Positions 1-10,768 of a stretch of 64,000 bases of DNA are shown here, piece by piece. The stretch lies in contig NC_073305.1 of NCBI RefSeq assembly GCF_027595985.1, positions 32,202,939-32,266,938 on the forward strand, given 5' to 3'. The notes under the pieces are model-generated. The model saw only the letters and a program-made list of their open reading frames with translations, did no database searches and was not told the DNA's origin. The stretch is from Sorex araneus. Taxonomy: Eukaryota; Chordata; Mammalia; Eulipotyphla; Soricidae. Position numbers and translations under genes: made by a program. How positions within the stretch are numbered: the stretch's first letter is position 1; each line of letters starts with the position of its first letter.

Positions 1-84
1 TTTTTTTTTTTTGGGGGGGGGGAATGATTAAAGTGTAGCCACCATGCACAGGAAGATGCTTAGCCACTTAAAATCAGTCAGGGT

Positions 85-230
85 CAGAGATAGTACAGGG
101 TAAAGTTAAGGCACCTGACTTGCAGGTGGCTGACCACATAAGTTTGAACTCCAGCACTGCACAAGGGCTGGGCCCCTCTCAAGAGCATATAGCACTAGGA
201 GCCCCTGAGTTCCACCAGAGTGATCCAGTC
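85..230 (+). mobile_element. old SOR-like SINE
   Basis: A decayed tRNA-like head (GATAGTACAGGGTAAAG, then TTTGAACTCCAGCA in B-box position) marks an old copy. The right end is unclear. Confidence 0.5.
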
Positions 231-542
231 TCCCTCCATCCCCCAATCCTTTCAAATGACTGGATTTCCAAGTATGATTAATAGTGCTAAGCCATAACTG
301 CCCCTCCAGCTCTCCTTCCTTCATGACCGAAAAGTAGTTTTTCTAGAAGCTGAGTGACATGAGATAGGTCAAGGCTGAGTACAGAAAGCTAGAAGAACCT
401 GACTCATGAAGACTGAGAGTTTTACAAAAAACGTCAAACAATGCCACTCTGTACCCTAAAAAAAAAATTGGGGGGGAATATTGTTATTTTTCAAAATTAT
501 ATTAAGTTAAAAATTATTTCTTAAACAAGTTATTGTTTTAAA

Positions 543-714
543 GTTTTCAGTGGGTAGGGCATTTGCCTTGCACAAGGCTGACTCGAGTTTGATTCCCAGC
601 ATCCCATAGGGTCCCCCAAGCATTGCTAGGAGTAATATCCTGAGTGCATGAGCCAGGGGTAATCCCTGTGCATCGCAGGGTGTGACCCAAAAAGCAAAAT
701 AAATAAATAAATAA
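543..714 (+). mobile_element. SOR SINE
   Basis: The head is truncated, but GGGTAGGGCATTTGCCTTGCA, the B box GTTTGATTCCCAGC and the tail GTGTGACCCAAAAAGC are all present, followed by an (AAAT)n tail. Confidence 0.85.
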
Positions 715-734
715 AGTTTTCTGTCTGGTGGAAG

Positions 735-893
735 TCAGTATCAGCATTTGCCTTGCAGGCGTTCAACCAGGGGTCTCTCTCCCAGCACCCCACAAGGTCC
801 CCTGGGCCCTGCCAGGAGTGATCCCTGAACCCAGAGCCAGGAGTTAAGACGCGAGTAACACTGGGTGTGGACAAAGAAAACAAAACGAAACAA
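735..893 (+). mobile_element. old SOR SINE
   Basis: A diverged plus-strand copy directly behind the preceding SINE; it ends in an AAAC-rich tail. Confidence 0.7.
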
Positions 894-1549
894 AGTTCCC
901 TGTCTCAATGACTAGGGTAGTTAATGTTTGAGAACCACGGTTCTAAGAGATCACTGAACGCTGGCCTACTGGGGGCCTCCAGGATTAGGTCCAGGGAGAA
1001 CAAACGAGACGGCTGGGGTGAAGCCTCCCTTGTGGCAATCAGAGCGCCCTCTGCAGAACCAAGCTGCACAGAGTGAAAAGCAACATTTACCCACAAGGCG
1101 CTATCCTGCCCCTCACCCATAAATCCTCTCTCCCTCCCTCAAACCTCCCAGAGGCGGGTTACATCTGTCCCGCCCCGCCTCCCCTTCCCTGACAGCGTTC
1201 CTTCCAAATATTTCCCGAGAGCGCAACAGTTCCACGTACCAGGGGGTCTCAGAGCTAGCTAGCTCTCACCCGGGGCTCCTCCAGGCCTCCCAGAAGCCCC
1301 GCTTCACTCCAAACTGGAAGTCGGGGCAGGTACACAGAGGTCAGCAAATATTTGCTTTCCCCGCCCTCCCGCACCTCCCACTAAGAACCCAATATAAAAA
1401 TATTCTCAGCGGCTACTGTTCAAATACTTCACGTTCTCCCAACCTTCTTCGACCTCGGCACCTACTCATCAAAGCGTGTCATTTACAAGCCACGGACCCC
1501 AAGCCAGCATTTATCTACATCAAACGTGCTCCAGAAGGGCCCCGCCCCA

Positions 1550-2720
1550 CCCCCAGCTCCCGGAGGTACGGAAGTCAGCTGCTTGGAGCGGGCGCCCACG
1601 TCTCCCCCCTCTATCCCCCCGGCCCCCATCGTCCGCGGCCGGGCCTCTGCGCCCCCGCGAGCGCGCACGGTGCGGCAGAGGCTGAGCTTCCGCTGGGCCG
1701 CGGGCGCCAGCCCGGGCACCTCGCCTACCTGGCGCGCCAGACCCTCTGCAGCGCCGCTGGGGGCCAGCCGGCGGCCCGCCCCCCTCCACCGCGGCTGGCA
1801 AATCCCAGACCCCGGAGGATCGGGGGCGGGGAGCGCCGAGCGGAGGGCGCGAGCCGTTTGAAAGCGCACGCCTGGGAAGCGCTCAGCCCCAAGTTCCCAT
1901 TGGCAGCGTGAGTGGGGGGGCCTCTCTCCTGACCCCGTTTTATTTTTCTCCTTCCGGAGCGCTCCAGCAGAGCATACACTGGGCAAGGGAGGGCGTCCCC
2001 AAGTCTCAGGTGCCCACCCCCGCCTCCTGCAAAAACGCGCTCTCCCGAGATAACACAACTCCCCCCCCTCAATTTGTATATGCCCCGCTGCAAATTTGGG
2101 GCGCACCTGCTACTAGCCCCTTCGTGACGCCGATGGGGAACGTGACCGGGAGCAAAGGGGCAGCCGAAGCGGAACCCAGGAGCCTCAGCGCTGCAGAGAA
2201 GGACGCGCGCCCCGCCCGGCCCGCCCCCGACGGGAGGGCCCGGCCACTGCCTGCCGCGCCAGCTGTTGTCGGCTCGGCGCTGCGTCCTGGGGGGCCCGCG
2301 CCCCGCGCCCCGCGCAGCCCAGAAGCGCGGGGCCGCGGTCCTTGCCCGGTCCTCCGCCAGCCCGTGCCCGCTCGGCGCGTCCCGGCGCAGGAGAGGGTGG
2401 ACTTACACGCAGCAGGCCAGCCGCGCTCGTCTGCAGCGGCACCAGGAGCAAAGAGAGGAGAGGGATGAGCCCGGGCATTGTCTCCCCGCAGCCTCTCGGC
2501 CCCGCCACCGGCACCCGCGCAGGGCGCTCGGCGTCCCCAGACTAAGGACCCGCGCCAGGCACCGCCCTGCGCTCCGCCCCGCCCCGCTGCGGGCGGGGAC
2601 CCGGGGCCCGGCGACCGCGTGATTCCTGGAGGGTGACTAGGGGCCGCTGCCCGAGGGCAAGGACCCAGGGAAGGGCCCGTCCGGGGGCGCCCCCAGGCTG
2701 TCAGCAGCCAGATCACGCGC
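1550..2720. promoter_or_regulatory. GLB1: CpG island, GLB1 promoter
   Basis: Dense CpG sequence surrounds the GLB1 start codon and reaches about 900 bases into intron 1. The core promoter should lie just right of 2478, since transcription runs leftwards; no TATA box is evident and GC boxes are common, as in housekeeping lysosomal genes. A CCAAT motif on the minus strand (ATTGG near 1899) and a donor-like CAG|GTAGGC near 1732 (minus) could belong to an alternative first exon. The transcription start cannot be fixed from sequence. Confidence 0.8.
2407..2478 (-). CDS. GLB1: GLB1 exon 1 (coding part), beta-galactosidase signal peptide
   Basis: GLB1 is lysosomal acid beta-galactosidase, which removes terminal beta-galactose from GM1 ganglioside and keratan sulfate; a splice variant is the elastin-binding protein. 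Only exon 1 is here: 24 codons starting MPGLIPLLSLLLVPL and ending GLLR, a hydrophobic signal peptide for entry to the ER. The exon stops at a strong donor (CGT|GTAAGT on the minus strand, 2406-2401). Human exon 1 has 25 codons, starts MPG and ends GLR at the same splice phase. The call also rests on position: a minus-strand gene head-to-head with CRTAP, as in human 3p22.3, inside a CpG island. The catalytic domain lies beyond the left edge. A short signal peptide alone would be weak evidence; the phase, donor and synteny make it convincing. Confidence 0.9.
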
Positions 2721-3255
2721 CCTGGGTGTTGCAGGAAGCCGGGCTCCCTGGCTGCTTTAACGTGACCGAAGGAGGAACTCCAAACCTCTTAAGGCCCCAC
2801 GGGTTAGGCAGAATCTCGCAGCTCTTCCCAACACAGCAAACCTGGAGGCCCCCTTGGAACCGGTCGTATCCCTGGCACTGGTTAAAAGGCAAGTTCCGGG
2901 GCCTCCAGTAATTCTAGGGACGGAGTCCAGGAAAAATAAAAAATAATTTATTATTTACCTCAGGGCTGTTCCTGTTAGTGCGGAAGTTTAAAAACCTGTT
3001 TCAAGCGCTCTAGATGTGCCAAAATGATTGCCAGCGCCGCCTCTCAAAGCTCCTGGATCTGCAGAATTTGGATTTCATTGTTGTGTTTTGAGAGCTCCAA
3101 AGCAGTACCTCTTAACCCTCTGGTTTTGCTCTTGAGCCTCTCCACATGTCTGCAATGCCCGCAGCTCTACTTGAGGGAGCTAAAATAGCGTTAGATCTTT
3201 TGACACCTTGATAACTGGCTTGCATCTGCTGATTACCACTAGCAAAGAATCTGAT
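2720..3255. other. intergenic, no feature recognised
   Basis: Sequence upstream of GLB1 outside the CpG island. I see no exon, SINE or microsatellite here. Confidence 0.5.
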
Positions 3256-4120
3256 ATTGATGTCGGTGGGCCCTAGAGGTGACTTATGTGAAGCAGGGAG
3301 GAGAAAGAGGGTCAACTTTCTCCCCAACCACCTCTGCCACCCGAGACCCAGGGTTACTGGGTTCTTGTCTCACCTCGCAGAAAGGAATTTCAAGAGTAGA
3401 CAAGCAGTGAAGTAAACAGATTTTGTTTGGAGGCTTTCTAAGGTGTGGAGGGGGAGAGAGTAAGAGAGAAGAGTAATGCACTCAAGAGAGAACATGGGCT
3501 TCTCCAGGGGCGGAGAGAGCCTCTACACACATCCTAGCACTAGACACGAAAGCATGAAAGTACACATCTCAAGAGGGGAGATTCGGGTGACACATGTGAT
3601 CAGGGACCACATGTGCTTGGCCACGTGGGCGCAACCAGCACATGGGCTCAGGCTGCATATGCGCGCCCTTCCTTTGTTCAAGGTGGCCTTTATAGGGTTT
3701 CTCCAACCTGCCCCCGCATGGGGCTTCTTCCCAGGTAAAAGTTCGTTGCTAAGGAGGTTGCCGGGGAGGTTGGGAGTGGTGATGGTCTTTGGGCTGAATT
3801 ACTCTGACTGAGGGAGAGGTCCGAGGGAATTCGAGGAATTTCCTTCATGGGGAGGGGTCCAGTCTCCTCAGGGTTCACTGCTCAAGGTCTTATCCATATC
3901 CACAAAGTGGATCAGCCTTGGAATTTTCCTCCCAGAACTTTTGGTGACCTGTTTCATTGTCCAGGGCCTTTCCCTATCTACCTGCCTACATCAGTATTAG
4001 CTTGCTCTTCAAACCCGTGTTCTCCCTTGAACGTGTTATCTCCCTTGCTTGTCTAAGGTTTTTTTTTTTTTTTTTGCTTATCTGCTCTGGAAAAGCCATT
4101 GTTTTCTCTTAAACATATAC

Positions 4121-4151
<31 letters not shown>

Positions 4152-4224
4152 CCCCTCACACCTTTCTAAATAAGTTTTAGTAAGAAAGTATCTTGCTTCA
4201 CCAGAAAAAGGTCTGGTATCAACA
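3255..4224 (-). mobile_element. probable solo LTR of an endogenous retrovirus
   Basis: Read on the minus strand this looks like an LTR. It begins TGTTGATACC at 4224. A TATA box (CTATAAAGG, minus, near 3696-3688) lies mid-element, followed by an R/U5-like stretch with TTTCTGCGAGGTGAGACAAG near 3360-3385. The left end near 3255 (ATTGATGTCGG) may be a decayed inverted match to TGTTGATACC. I found no primer-binding site, no gag/pol/env reading frame and no second LTR, so it is probably a solo LTR. A CT-repeat and an 18-base T run sit in its 5' part. Family (ERV1-like?) is a guess. Confidence 0.6.
4128..4152. repeat. (CT)n microsatellite
   Basis: A short CT run inside the LTR-like element. Confidence 0.9.
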
Positions 4225-4230
4225 CTTTGC

Positions 4231-4392
4231 AGGGGCCTGAGCGATAGGACAGTGGGTAAGGTGCTTGCCTAGCCAAGGCCTAACTAGATTCAATCCATGG
4301 TATCCCATCCCATAGGGTTCTCCCAAGCCCTGTCAGGAATGAACCAGGAAGAAGCCCTGAGCACAGCTGGGTGTGCCCCATCTCCAAAAAAC
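4231..4392 (+). mobile_element. old SOR SINE
   Basis: The copy starts GGGGCCTGAGCGATAGGACAG right next to the LTR end and finishes GGGTGTGCCCCATCTCCAAAAAA. Confidence 0.8.
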
Positions 4393-5060
4393 ATCCTTTT
4401 CTGGGGGCCAGGAGGATGGTTCCCTTGTTCCCGTAGAGGCTCATTCCTTGTAAGGTCACTGCTTGCCCCAGCCCCGAACATGACAGGGCCTCCCAAGAAG
4501 GCTTTCGTGCGGGGCCCACACCTGTGACCCTTTAGCCCAGGCCTACAGTGTTGTTTGTCCCTACGGTGCTGGGGTTGTAACTCAGAGGTATGTCCCTCTT
4601 TTAGCATTTATTTCATCACAGCTTGTGATCCTTTATCACATCCTGTGCTCTTGTGACCTGAACTCAGCTTACTAGTTCCATCCTCTAGGATACAACGTGG
4701 CATGACCATTGGGGGCCTCTGACACCATAACAAAGTGTGATCTTTGTCTCACGCACCCACGTCTGTACAAGAACCCCCACTAAACTGTGAGACCAAGTGC
4801 TGCCCCCCCCACCTCAGAGTAGACCCCAACTGTCACAGTCAAGTGTGCAAACCCCCTGTCACAGCAACAATGGAAGGGAAGAGGGGAAATGAGCAAGCAA
4901 AACAACCGGCAAGTCCTTCTGGACTTAGTTTTTAAGACCTAGTGTCTGTTCTCCAAGGCCCCTCCCCCGACGCCCCAAGGCTATGAGAGGCTTCCAACAA
5001 CCACTCACCCAAGCAACACTGCATTGGTAGTTGGTGGAACCCTGGCCAGGAGTGGGTTCT
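4393..5060. other. intergenic, nothing recognised
   Basis: I see no coding exon, RNA gene or repeat I can name. One short ORF family on both strands here has no codon signature of a gene. Confidence 0.5.
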
Positions 5061-5061
5061 C

Positions 5062-5247
5062 TATTTTATTTATTTATTTTTTTGGCTTTTTGGGTCACAC
5101 CCGGCAATGCTCAGGGCTGACTCCTGGCTCTGCACTCAGGAATCACTCCTGGTGTTACTTGGGGACCTTATGGGGGTATAGGGGATTAAACCCAGATTGG
5201 CCATGTACAAGACAAACACCTTACCCACTGTACTATCTCTCCAGCCC
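5062..5247 (-). mobile_element. SOR SINE
   Basis: A full-length antisense copy, from a (TTTA)n tail through GGTCACACCCGGCAATG to CTCTCCAGCCCC. Confidence 0.9.
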
Positions 5248-5404
5248 CAAGTAGAATTTTCTTCTTGTTCTTAGTTGCTGAATAGTAATTTCACAACTGG
5301 GTAAGAAACTGGTGGTTCCTCATAAGCCATCTCCCTGAATTCATTTTAATAAAGTAGAAAGTATTAGTATTAATTAGTATTAGTTTTAATAAAGAGGGAA
5401 AGCC

Positions 5405-5636
5405 TAGTTCTCCCTCTCGGAGAACCTGGCAAGCTACTGAGAGTTTACTGCCAGCACGGGGGAGAGCCTGGCAAGCTCCCCGTGATGTAGTCATATGCCA
5501 AATACGGTAACAATGATGGGTCTCATTCACCTGACCCTGAAGAACCTCTAATGCGGCACCATTGAGAAGGATGAGTAAAGAGAGGCTGCTAAAATCTCAG
5601 GCTAGGATGAATGGAGACATTACAGTGACAGTGATA
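5405..5636 (+). mobile_element. old composite SINE (CAGTGA-tail type), head lost
   Basis: Two copies of AGCCTGGCAAGCT-like motifs, ATATGCCAAATACGGTAAC, and a TACAGTGACAGTGAT end identify the 3' half of the composite family. About 60 bases near 5540-5600 do not match the other copies. Confidence 0.65.
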
Positions 5637-6171
5637 CAGAAAGTATTAAGAGGGAGGGAAAAAAAGGATCTTGAGACAATGAACAAAAATTGAACATAGG
5701 CTGTGGGTTAGAAAATTATACTGGAACAATGTTAAATGTTCTAAGTTTGATAATGACAATGTGCCAATGCTCAAAGTAAAAAACAATTATTTTTTAAAAT
5801 GTAAAATTGCTTAATTTAGGGAATAGGAGGACAGTGGGGGGAAGAGAGAGAGAGAGAGAGAGAAGCAATTAAGAAAGAACTCAGGAACTCTGGCTTCTCC
5901 ACAGGGCCAAGGAAACCACAGAAAGAAAAAGGAATTCCACAGCCCTGAAAGAATTAGGGATACAGGGGGTAATATTTGTAATTTACTCTCAAATTATAAT
6001 GATATAGTCATACGTTTATTATATTTTTGATATTTTTTAATATATTGTCTACGGAACCTGCATATGAGAAGTTGAACACAGAACAATGAGGCAAATTTTA
6101 GCAGTTGATGAGTTAAATCAAGGACATACAGGAAATTTGGTATCAAAATTAAAACTTATTTCTTCTTTTTT
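5637..6171. other. AT-rich intergenic sequence with a (GA)n run
   Basis: Contains a GA dinucleotide run at about 5841-5863 and otherwise AT-rich sequence that I cannot assign. Confidence 0.5.
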
Positions 6172-6330
6172 TAAAAAATTTTATTGAATCACTGTGAGAT
6201 AGTTACAAGCTTTTATGTTTAGGTTACAATCTCACAATGATCAAACACCCATCCCTCCACCAGTGCACATTCCCCACCACCAGTATCCTAGGTATACCCC
6301 CCTTTCCCACCCTCATAAAAACTTATTTCA
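6172..6330 (-). mobile_element. L1 3' UTR fragment
   Basis: Antisense poly(A) followed by ATTGAATCACTGTGAGATAG and CACCCATCCCTCCACCAGTG. The same block precedes L1 ORF2 at 14940-16440, which identifies it as the 3' end of an L1. Confidence 0.8.
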
Positions 6331-6345
6331 AGAACTAAAAAGATA

Positions 6346-6533
6346 CGGGGCTGGAGCGATAGCACAGCGGGTAGGGCGTTTGCCTTGCACTCGGCCGACC
6401 CAGGTTCGATTCCCAGCATCCCATATGGTCCCTTGAGCACCACCAAGTGTAATTCCTTAATTCCTGAGTGAAGAGCCAGGAGTAACCCCTGTGCATCGCC
6501 AGGTGTGACCCAAAAAGCAAAAAAAAAAAAAAA
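6346..6533 (+). mobile_element. young full-length SOR SINE with target-site duplication
   Basis: This is one of the best plus-strand copies. A box TAGCACAGCGGG, B box GGTTCGATTCC, tail GTGTGACCCAAAAAGC and a pure A tail are intact. The 15-base duplication AGAACTAAAAAGATA flanks it (6331-6345 and 6534-6548). Confidence 0.97.
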
Positions 6534-6955
6534 AGAACTAAAAAGATAATGCTATCTGCCTATAGACATGAGCAGTTCTGCAACACAGGAATTCTTTATC
6601 CTTTATCCTCACATATCTTCAACTTTTCAGGAACAGAAGTCCCAAGACCTGTGCCTTGGAAATACGTTGTGCAACCACCCATGGTTATGAAACCTTGGGA
6701 AGATAAAGCTGTGGAATGATCAGCAACAGCTTCCCCCAGAGTTCCAGTGGTATGGCTGCTGAGTATCAGGAACTGGGTCACATCATGTGGCGGTCATGAA
6801 GGGCTGGGGGAGGGGTGGTGCCCATACCTTGTCTATGTGTCCTCAAAGTTTCTTTTGGGGGGTTTGAGAGATCTGAAAACACAAACTGCCCACATGAGGC
6901 CACCTTCAGAAAAAAAAAAAAGAAGAAGAAGAATGACTGTTGAAACTCCATGCCC

Positions 6956-7128
6956 AGGGCCAGAAAGATAATACAGAGTCAGGGCACTTGCCTTGTATAA
7001 AACTGCCTGGGTTCAATCCCCAGCTACATATAGAGTCCCCCAAGCCCCACCAGAAGTATTCCTCCAATGCAAAGCCAGGAGGAAGCCTTGAGCACAGTCA
7101 GATAATGGCCAAAAACAAGCAAAAAATT
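6956..7128 (+). mobile_element. old SOR SINE
   Basis: A diverged head (GGGCCAGAAAGATAATACAG) and B box (GGTTCAATCCCC) with an AAAAACAAGC tail. Confidence 0.8.
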
Positions 7129-7985
7129 AAAAGGGGCTGTGTTGGTTTGTCCTTGCTCCTACTTCAGGGAACTTAGGTTTATTGGGTTTCACCCATCACA
7201 GTGCTCCTGAGGCACACCCAATTCCATCAGACACTCCTAATCCCATATTGCTTTTCTCTGTCCTTTATGGTTTAGCAATGTCCTTTTTGTGTAGACACAG
7301 GAAGACAGTTGATGCTATGCTTTTGTACATGGGAATTAATTTTTTACTCCTGGGCATCCACCATATTTATTTGAGTTAAGCCTCAGTTGCCCTTACTTCC
7401 TAACACCCCCAAAAGGAGGGTCCCGGCTAGGGACTTGGATGGATCCAGGATAAGCCACAAGCTACCTTGACATCAAAAGGGATGGGAAGAACTGATTGAG
7501 GAGTTTTGGGAGTGTGGCACGACAATAGAACTTTGGTGGTAGTTGTGGTGAGACTTATGCACATTTAGTGCTATCAAAGTAGTCTCCTAAATTCTATCAT
7601 GTTATAAATCAATGATAAATCAAAATATAAGCACCCCCAAAGACGGGTAAATTCAGCCCTGCCGTGGGAAAAGGAGCCTCTGAGAGACAGAGGAGGGGCC
7701 TATAGCTGGATGAACTAGATTCATCCTGGGACGAACAGTTTGGCGCAGGTGTCTCTGCTGCCAGGCACACTGCAGGCCCAGCTGCTTAGAAATGGGATCT
7801 GGGTCCCTCTGGGTCTCTTCAGTCTTTGTCTGCAGGGTTTCCTGTGAGATTATCTATGAATTTTACAGTTTTGTTTCTCTGTTGCTATGGTAAGTAACCA
7901 TAATCTGCCACTCTCTTTGGTTCTTGCCATTTTGGTTACAATGTGTCTTATAATCAAAATGGCAACATTGTTCCATTTAGGTCAC
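7129..7985. other. intergenic, unclassified
   Basis: No gene evident. A 65-codon ORF at 7182-7379 looks hydrophobic, but has no recognisable family, no Kozak support and no neighbouring exons. Confidence 0.45.
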
Positions 7986-7986
7986 T

Positions 7987-8150
7987 TTTTTTTTTTAGTC
8001 CTATCACTGTGAGATACAAAGCTGTTCATGACTAGATTTCAGTCATACAGTGCTCCAACACCCATCCCTCACCAATGTACATTTGCCAGCACCAGTGAGC
8101 CCAGTTTCCGTCCCATCACCCCCTCCACCCCACCCCACAGACTGTATCAC
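7987..8150 (-). mobile_element. L1 3' UTR fragment
   Basis: T-run then CACTGTGAGATACAAAGC and CAACACCCATCCCTCACCA, the same L1 3' end as at 6172. Confidence 0.75.
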
Positions 8151-8164
8151 AGCAGGTGCAGGAG

Positions 8165-8371
8165 ATTTTTTTTTTTTTATTTTGGGTCACGCCTGGCGAT
8201 ACTCAGGGGTTACTCCTGGTTCTGCACTCAGGAATTACTCCTGGCGGTGCTGGGGGACAATATGGGATGCCGGGGATCGAACCCAGGTTGGCCGCATGCA
8301 AGGCAATGCATTACCCACTTACCCTTACCCACTTACAACGCCTTACCCACTGTGCTATTGCTCCCAGCCCC
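8165..8371 (-). mobile_element. SOR SINE with small internal duplication
   Basis: A full antisense copy. The stretch coding TTACCCACTTAC is repeated near 8310-8335, lengthening it by about 20 bases. Confidence 0.9.
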
Positions 8372-8459
8372 TTCTATTTTTTTAAAAAATGTAGGAGTAC
8401 TGCTATTTATTCAGTCATTGATTAGGCTGTTTGAATTGCCTAATCAATGAACTCCACAT

Positions 8460-8700
8460 TCCTTTTTTTTTTTAATTGAATCACCGTGAGATAGTTACAA
8501 AACTTTCATGTTTGAGATTCAGTCCTACAATGATCTAATACTCATCCCTCCACCAGTGCACACTTTCTGCCACCATGTTCCCAGAATATCCACCCCCCCT
8601 TCCCAGTCCTCACCCTGCCTCCATGGCAGGCAATTTCCCCAATACTCTCTTCTCTACTTTTGGGCATTATGTTTTGCTCGAATTTTCCCACCACCAGTCA
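8460..8700 (-). mobile_element. L1 3' UTR fragment
   Basis: T-run, ATTGAATCACCGTGAGATAG and CACTCATCCCTCCACCAGTG-like block. After about 8660 it departs from the 14940 copy and merges into unclassified sequence. Confidence 0.75.
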
Positions 8701-9919
8701 AGCGTGCCTGCCAGGGGCAGAGGCTAGATCATTTATTGCCCATTGCTCATTTTGAATATCTTAGGTGCCACGGCTGTGTGCTTCTGGAATCCTAGATTGT
8801 AAGTGGTTGGGTTCCAGAGACATTTCTGTAGGGCACTAATTCATTTTGGGATTCAATTAGGCGTCTCTGGACCAGGGCTGTTGGAGCATGAAGATGGTGC
8901 CCAGAGGCACATTGTGGAGGTGACAGACAGGACAATGAGTGGGCGGGGAGCTGGGAAGGGACAGCCAGGTGCCTCTGCTGCTGTGCAGCATGGAGATTCA
9001 GTCCTGGAACCCGCATACCTGGGCTTGCTTGTTGAAGCTCTTGATCTCTGGGATTCCATCTGGAGTAGGCGGGGAGACTGCACCTGCTCGATCTGGGGTG
9101 CCCCAGTGAAATTGGCTTGGTGTGGGCCCAGAGAGATCTCTGGCTCTGTGGTGTCTTCTGGGACTTGCTGCTGTGTCTCTGGCTTTTCTCTCTTTCAAGA
9201 TTTATTTATGGGTCTCTGAAGCAAGGCCAGTAATAGAGTTTACAGGGTGGCACTAGAGTTGGTTTGTGGGGGTGACTGCCAGTGCTTCCACGTACATCGA
9301 GAAGTGGGGGGAGGTAACCCACCTCCGTGAAAACCTGGAGATTTCAGTCAGAAAACCTGCATACCAGAATTTTCAGCAGATTATATCTTGGTGAGGTCTG
9401 TCCTAAGACGGTGAAGTCAGGCCAGGGGTATGGTGGTGATTTTGGATTGCAGAAGTAAGCAGCTGCTGAGGGCTCTGCTTGGGCAGGCCACCAGGCCAAC
9501 CCGTCCCCCTCTGATTTACCCCAGTCTGTCCAGACATGTGGGGGGTCCGAGATTAACTGTGGCTTTTGGTCTCTTCCAAGATTTACCTATGGGTCTCTAA
9601 AATAAGGCCAACAAATGAGCTTGTCTAGCTGAGCCAGAGGTGGTTTGTGGGTGTGGCTCCCACATACCTAAATTTTGGCTGTTTAATTTCTTGGTAAACT
9701 TGGTCCCACATTGTTGGGGTCTGGCCAAAGGCACAGCAGCAATTTTGGGGTGTCAGGAAGCCTGAAGGCACCATCAGGCTGCTGATGCAATTGCCCTGCA
9801 GATACAGGTTGACCTGTTGGCAGCATCAACCTCCGATATTTTCTATTTTCTTCAAAATTTTCTCCATTTGTTTTTCTTCCTTCCCTTGCCCCTCCCCCTG
9901 CCTTGCCCTCACAAGGTTA

Positions 9920-10022
9920 CAGGCAGTACACACCCTATGGTACTCAGGGCTTACTCCTGGCTCTGTGCTCAGGGATAATTTCTGATGGGGCTCAAAAGCT
10001 TATATGTGCAAGGCAGTGCAAA
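9920..10022 (-). mobile_element. SOR SINE fragment
   Basis: ACTCAGGGCTTACTCCTGGC through TGTGCAAGGCAGTGC; the head end is missing. Confidence 0.65.
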
Positions 10023-10328
10023 GCAAGACTTCTGTCTTTATCTGCCAAAGCCACTGAATTCTTTTGTTTTCTCATCACTCCTAATGCTTTGTGGGTGCTA
10101 CAGAAGGAACTGCAAATTCCATCTGGCTGGAGCAGTCATCTGGTCTGTCTTCACTTAACCCCTATCTTGTTTCCCAGACTCTGTGTCTCCTTTCTATTGC
10201 CTCTTCTTTCTAATGTCTTCTGTCTTGTCTTCCAGTACTCCAATTTGGTGTTCAGTTCCTCACTTCTACTGCCATGACTCACCACTGCATTCCTTAGTTC
10301 CTTCAATTCTAACTAAATGAATAATGTG

Positions 10329-10515
10329 GGTTTTTTTTTTTAACTCTTTCTGATTTTGGGGAAACAACTGGCAGTACTCAGGGCTCATTCTTGTCTCTGT
10401 GCTCAGTGATCACTACTGCCAGTGTTCAGGGAACCATATGGGGTGCCAGGGATTGAATCTTGGTTGACTTCATGCAAGGCAAATGCCCTACCCACTGTGC
10501 TATCTCTCTGACCCT
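10329..10515 (-). mobile_element. old SOR SINE
   Basis: A complete but diverged antisense copy ending TATCTCTCTGACCC. Confidence 0.85.
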
Positions 10516-10568
10516 TGAAGGAGCAATGATTTTCACCAATATTTCTTCAACCTGAGTGATTTTCAATG

Positions 10569-10768
10569 CTTATTTATTTATTTATTTGTTTATTTATTTA
10601 TTTTTGCTTTTTGGGTCACACCCAATGATGCACAGGGATCACTCCTGACTCTGCACTCAGGAATTACTCCTGGCGGTGCTTGGAGGACCATATGGGATGC
10701 CGGGGATCGAACCCGGGTCGGCTGCATGCAAGGCAAACGCCCTACCCGCTGTGCTATTGCTCCGGCCC
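10569..10768 (-). mobile_element. young SOR SINE
   Basis: A full antisense copy with (TTTA)n tail and an intact B box complement (GGGATCGAACCCGGG). Confidence 0.95.

Larger units (their letters stand above)
1..2406 (-). other. GLB1: GLB1 intron 1 (5' part)
   Basis: Everything left of the GLB1 exon 1 donor should be intron 1 of that minus-strand gene. I looked for the next GLB1 exon (in human it starts with residues NATQRMFEIDY) and did not see it, as expected for a gene whose first intron is very long. The left 900 bases hold three old plus-strand SINEs, 900-1140 shows nothing I recognise, and 1150-2400 is GC-rich CpG-island sequence. The first 21 bases are a T12G9 run. Confidence 0.75.

Noticed and set aside
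1-2406. TMPPE, nested with GLB1 in human
   Set aside because: I looked for a long metallophosphoesterase reading frame and found none; it probably lies further left, outside the window.
1483-2716. Several long overlapping ORFs on both strands in the GLB1 CpG island
   Set aside because: GC-rich sequence is poor in stop codons. The products are Arg/Ala/Pro/Gly-rich with no domain.
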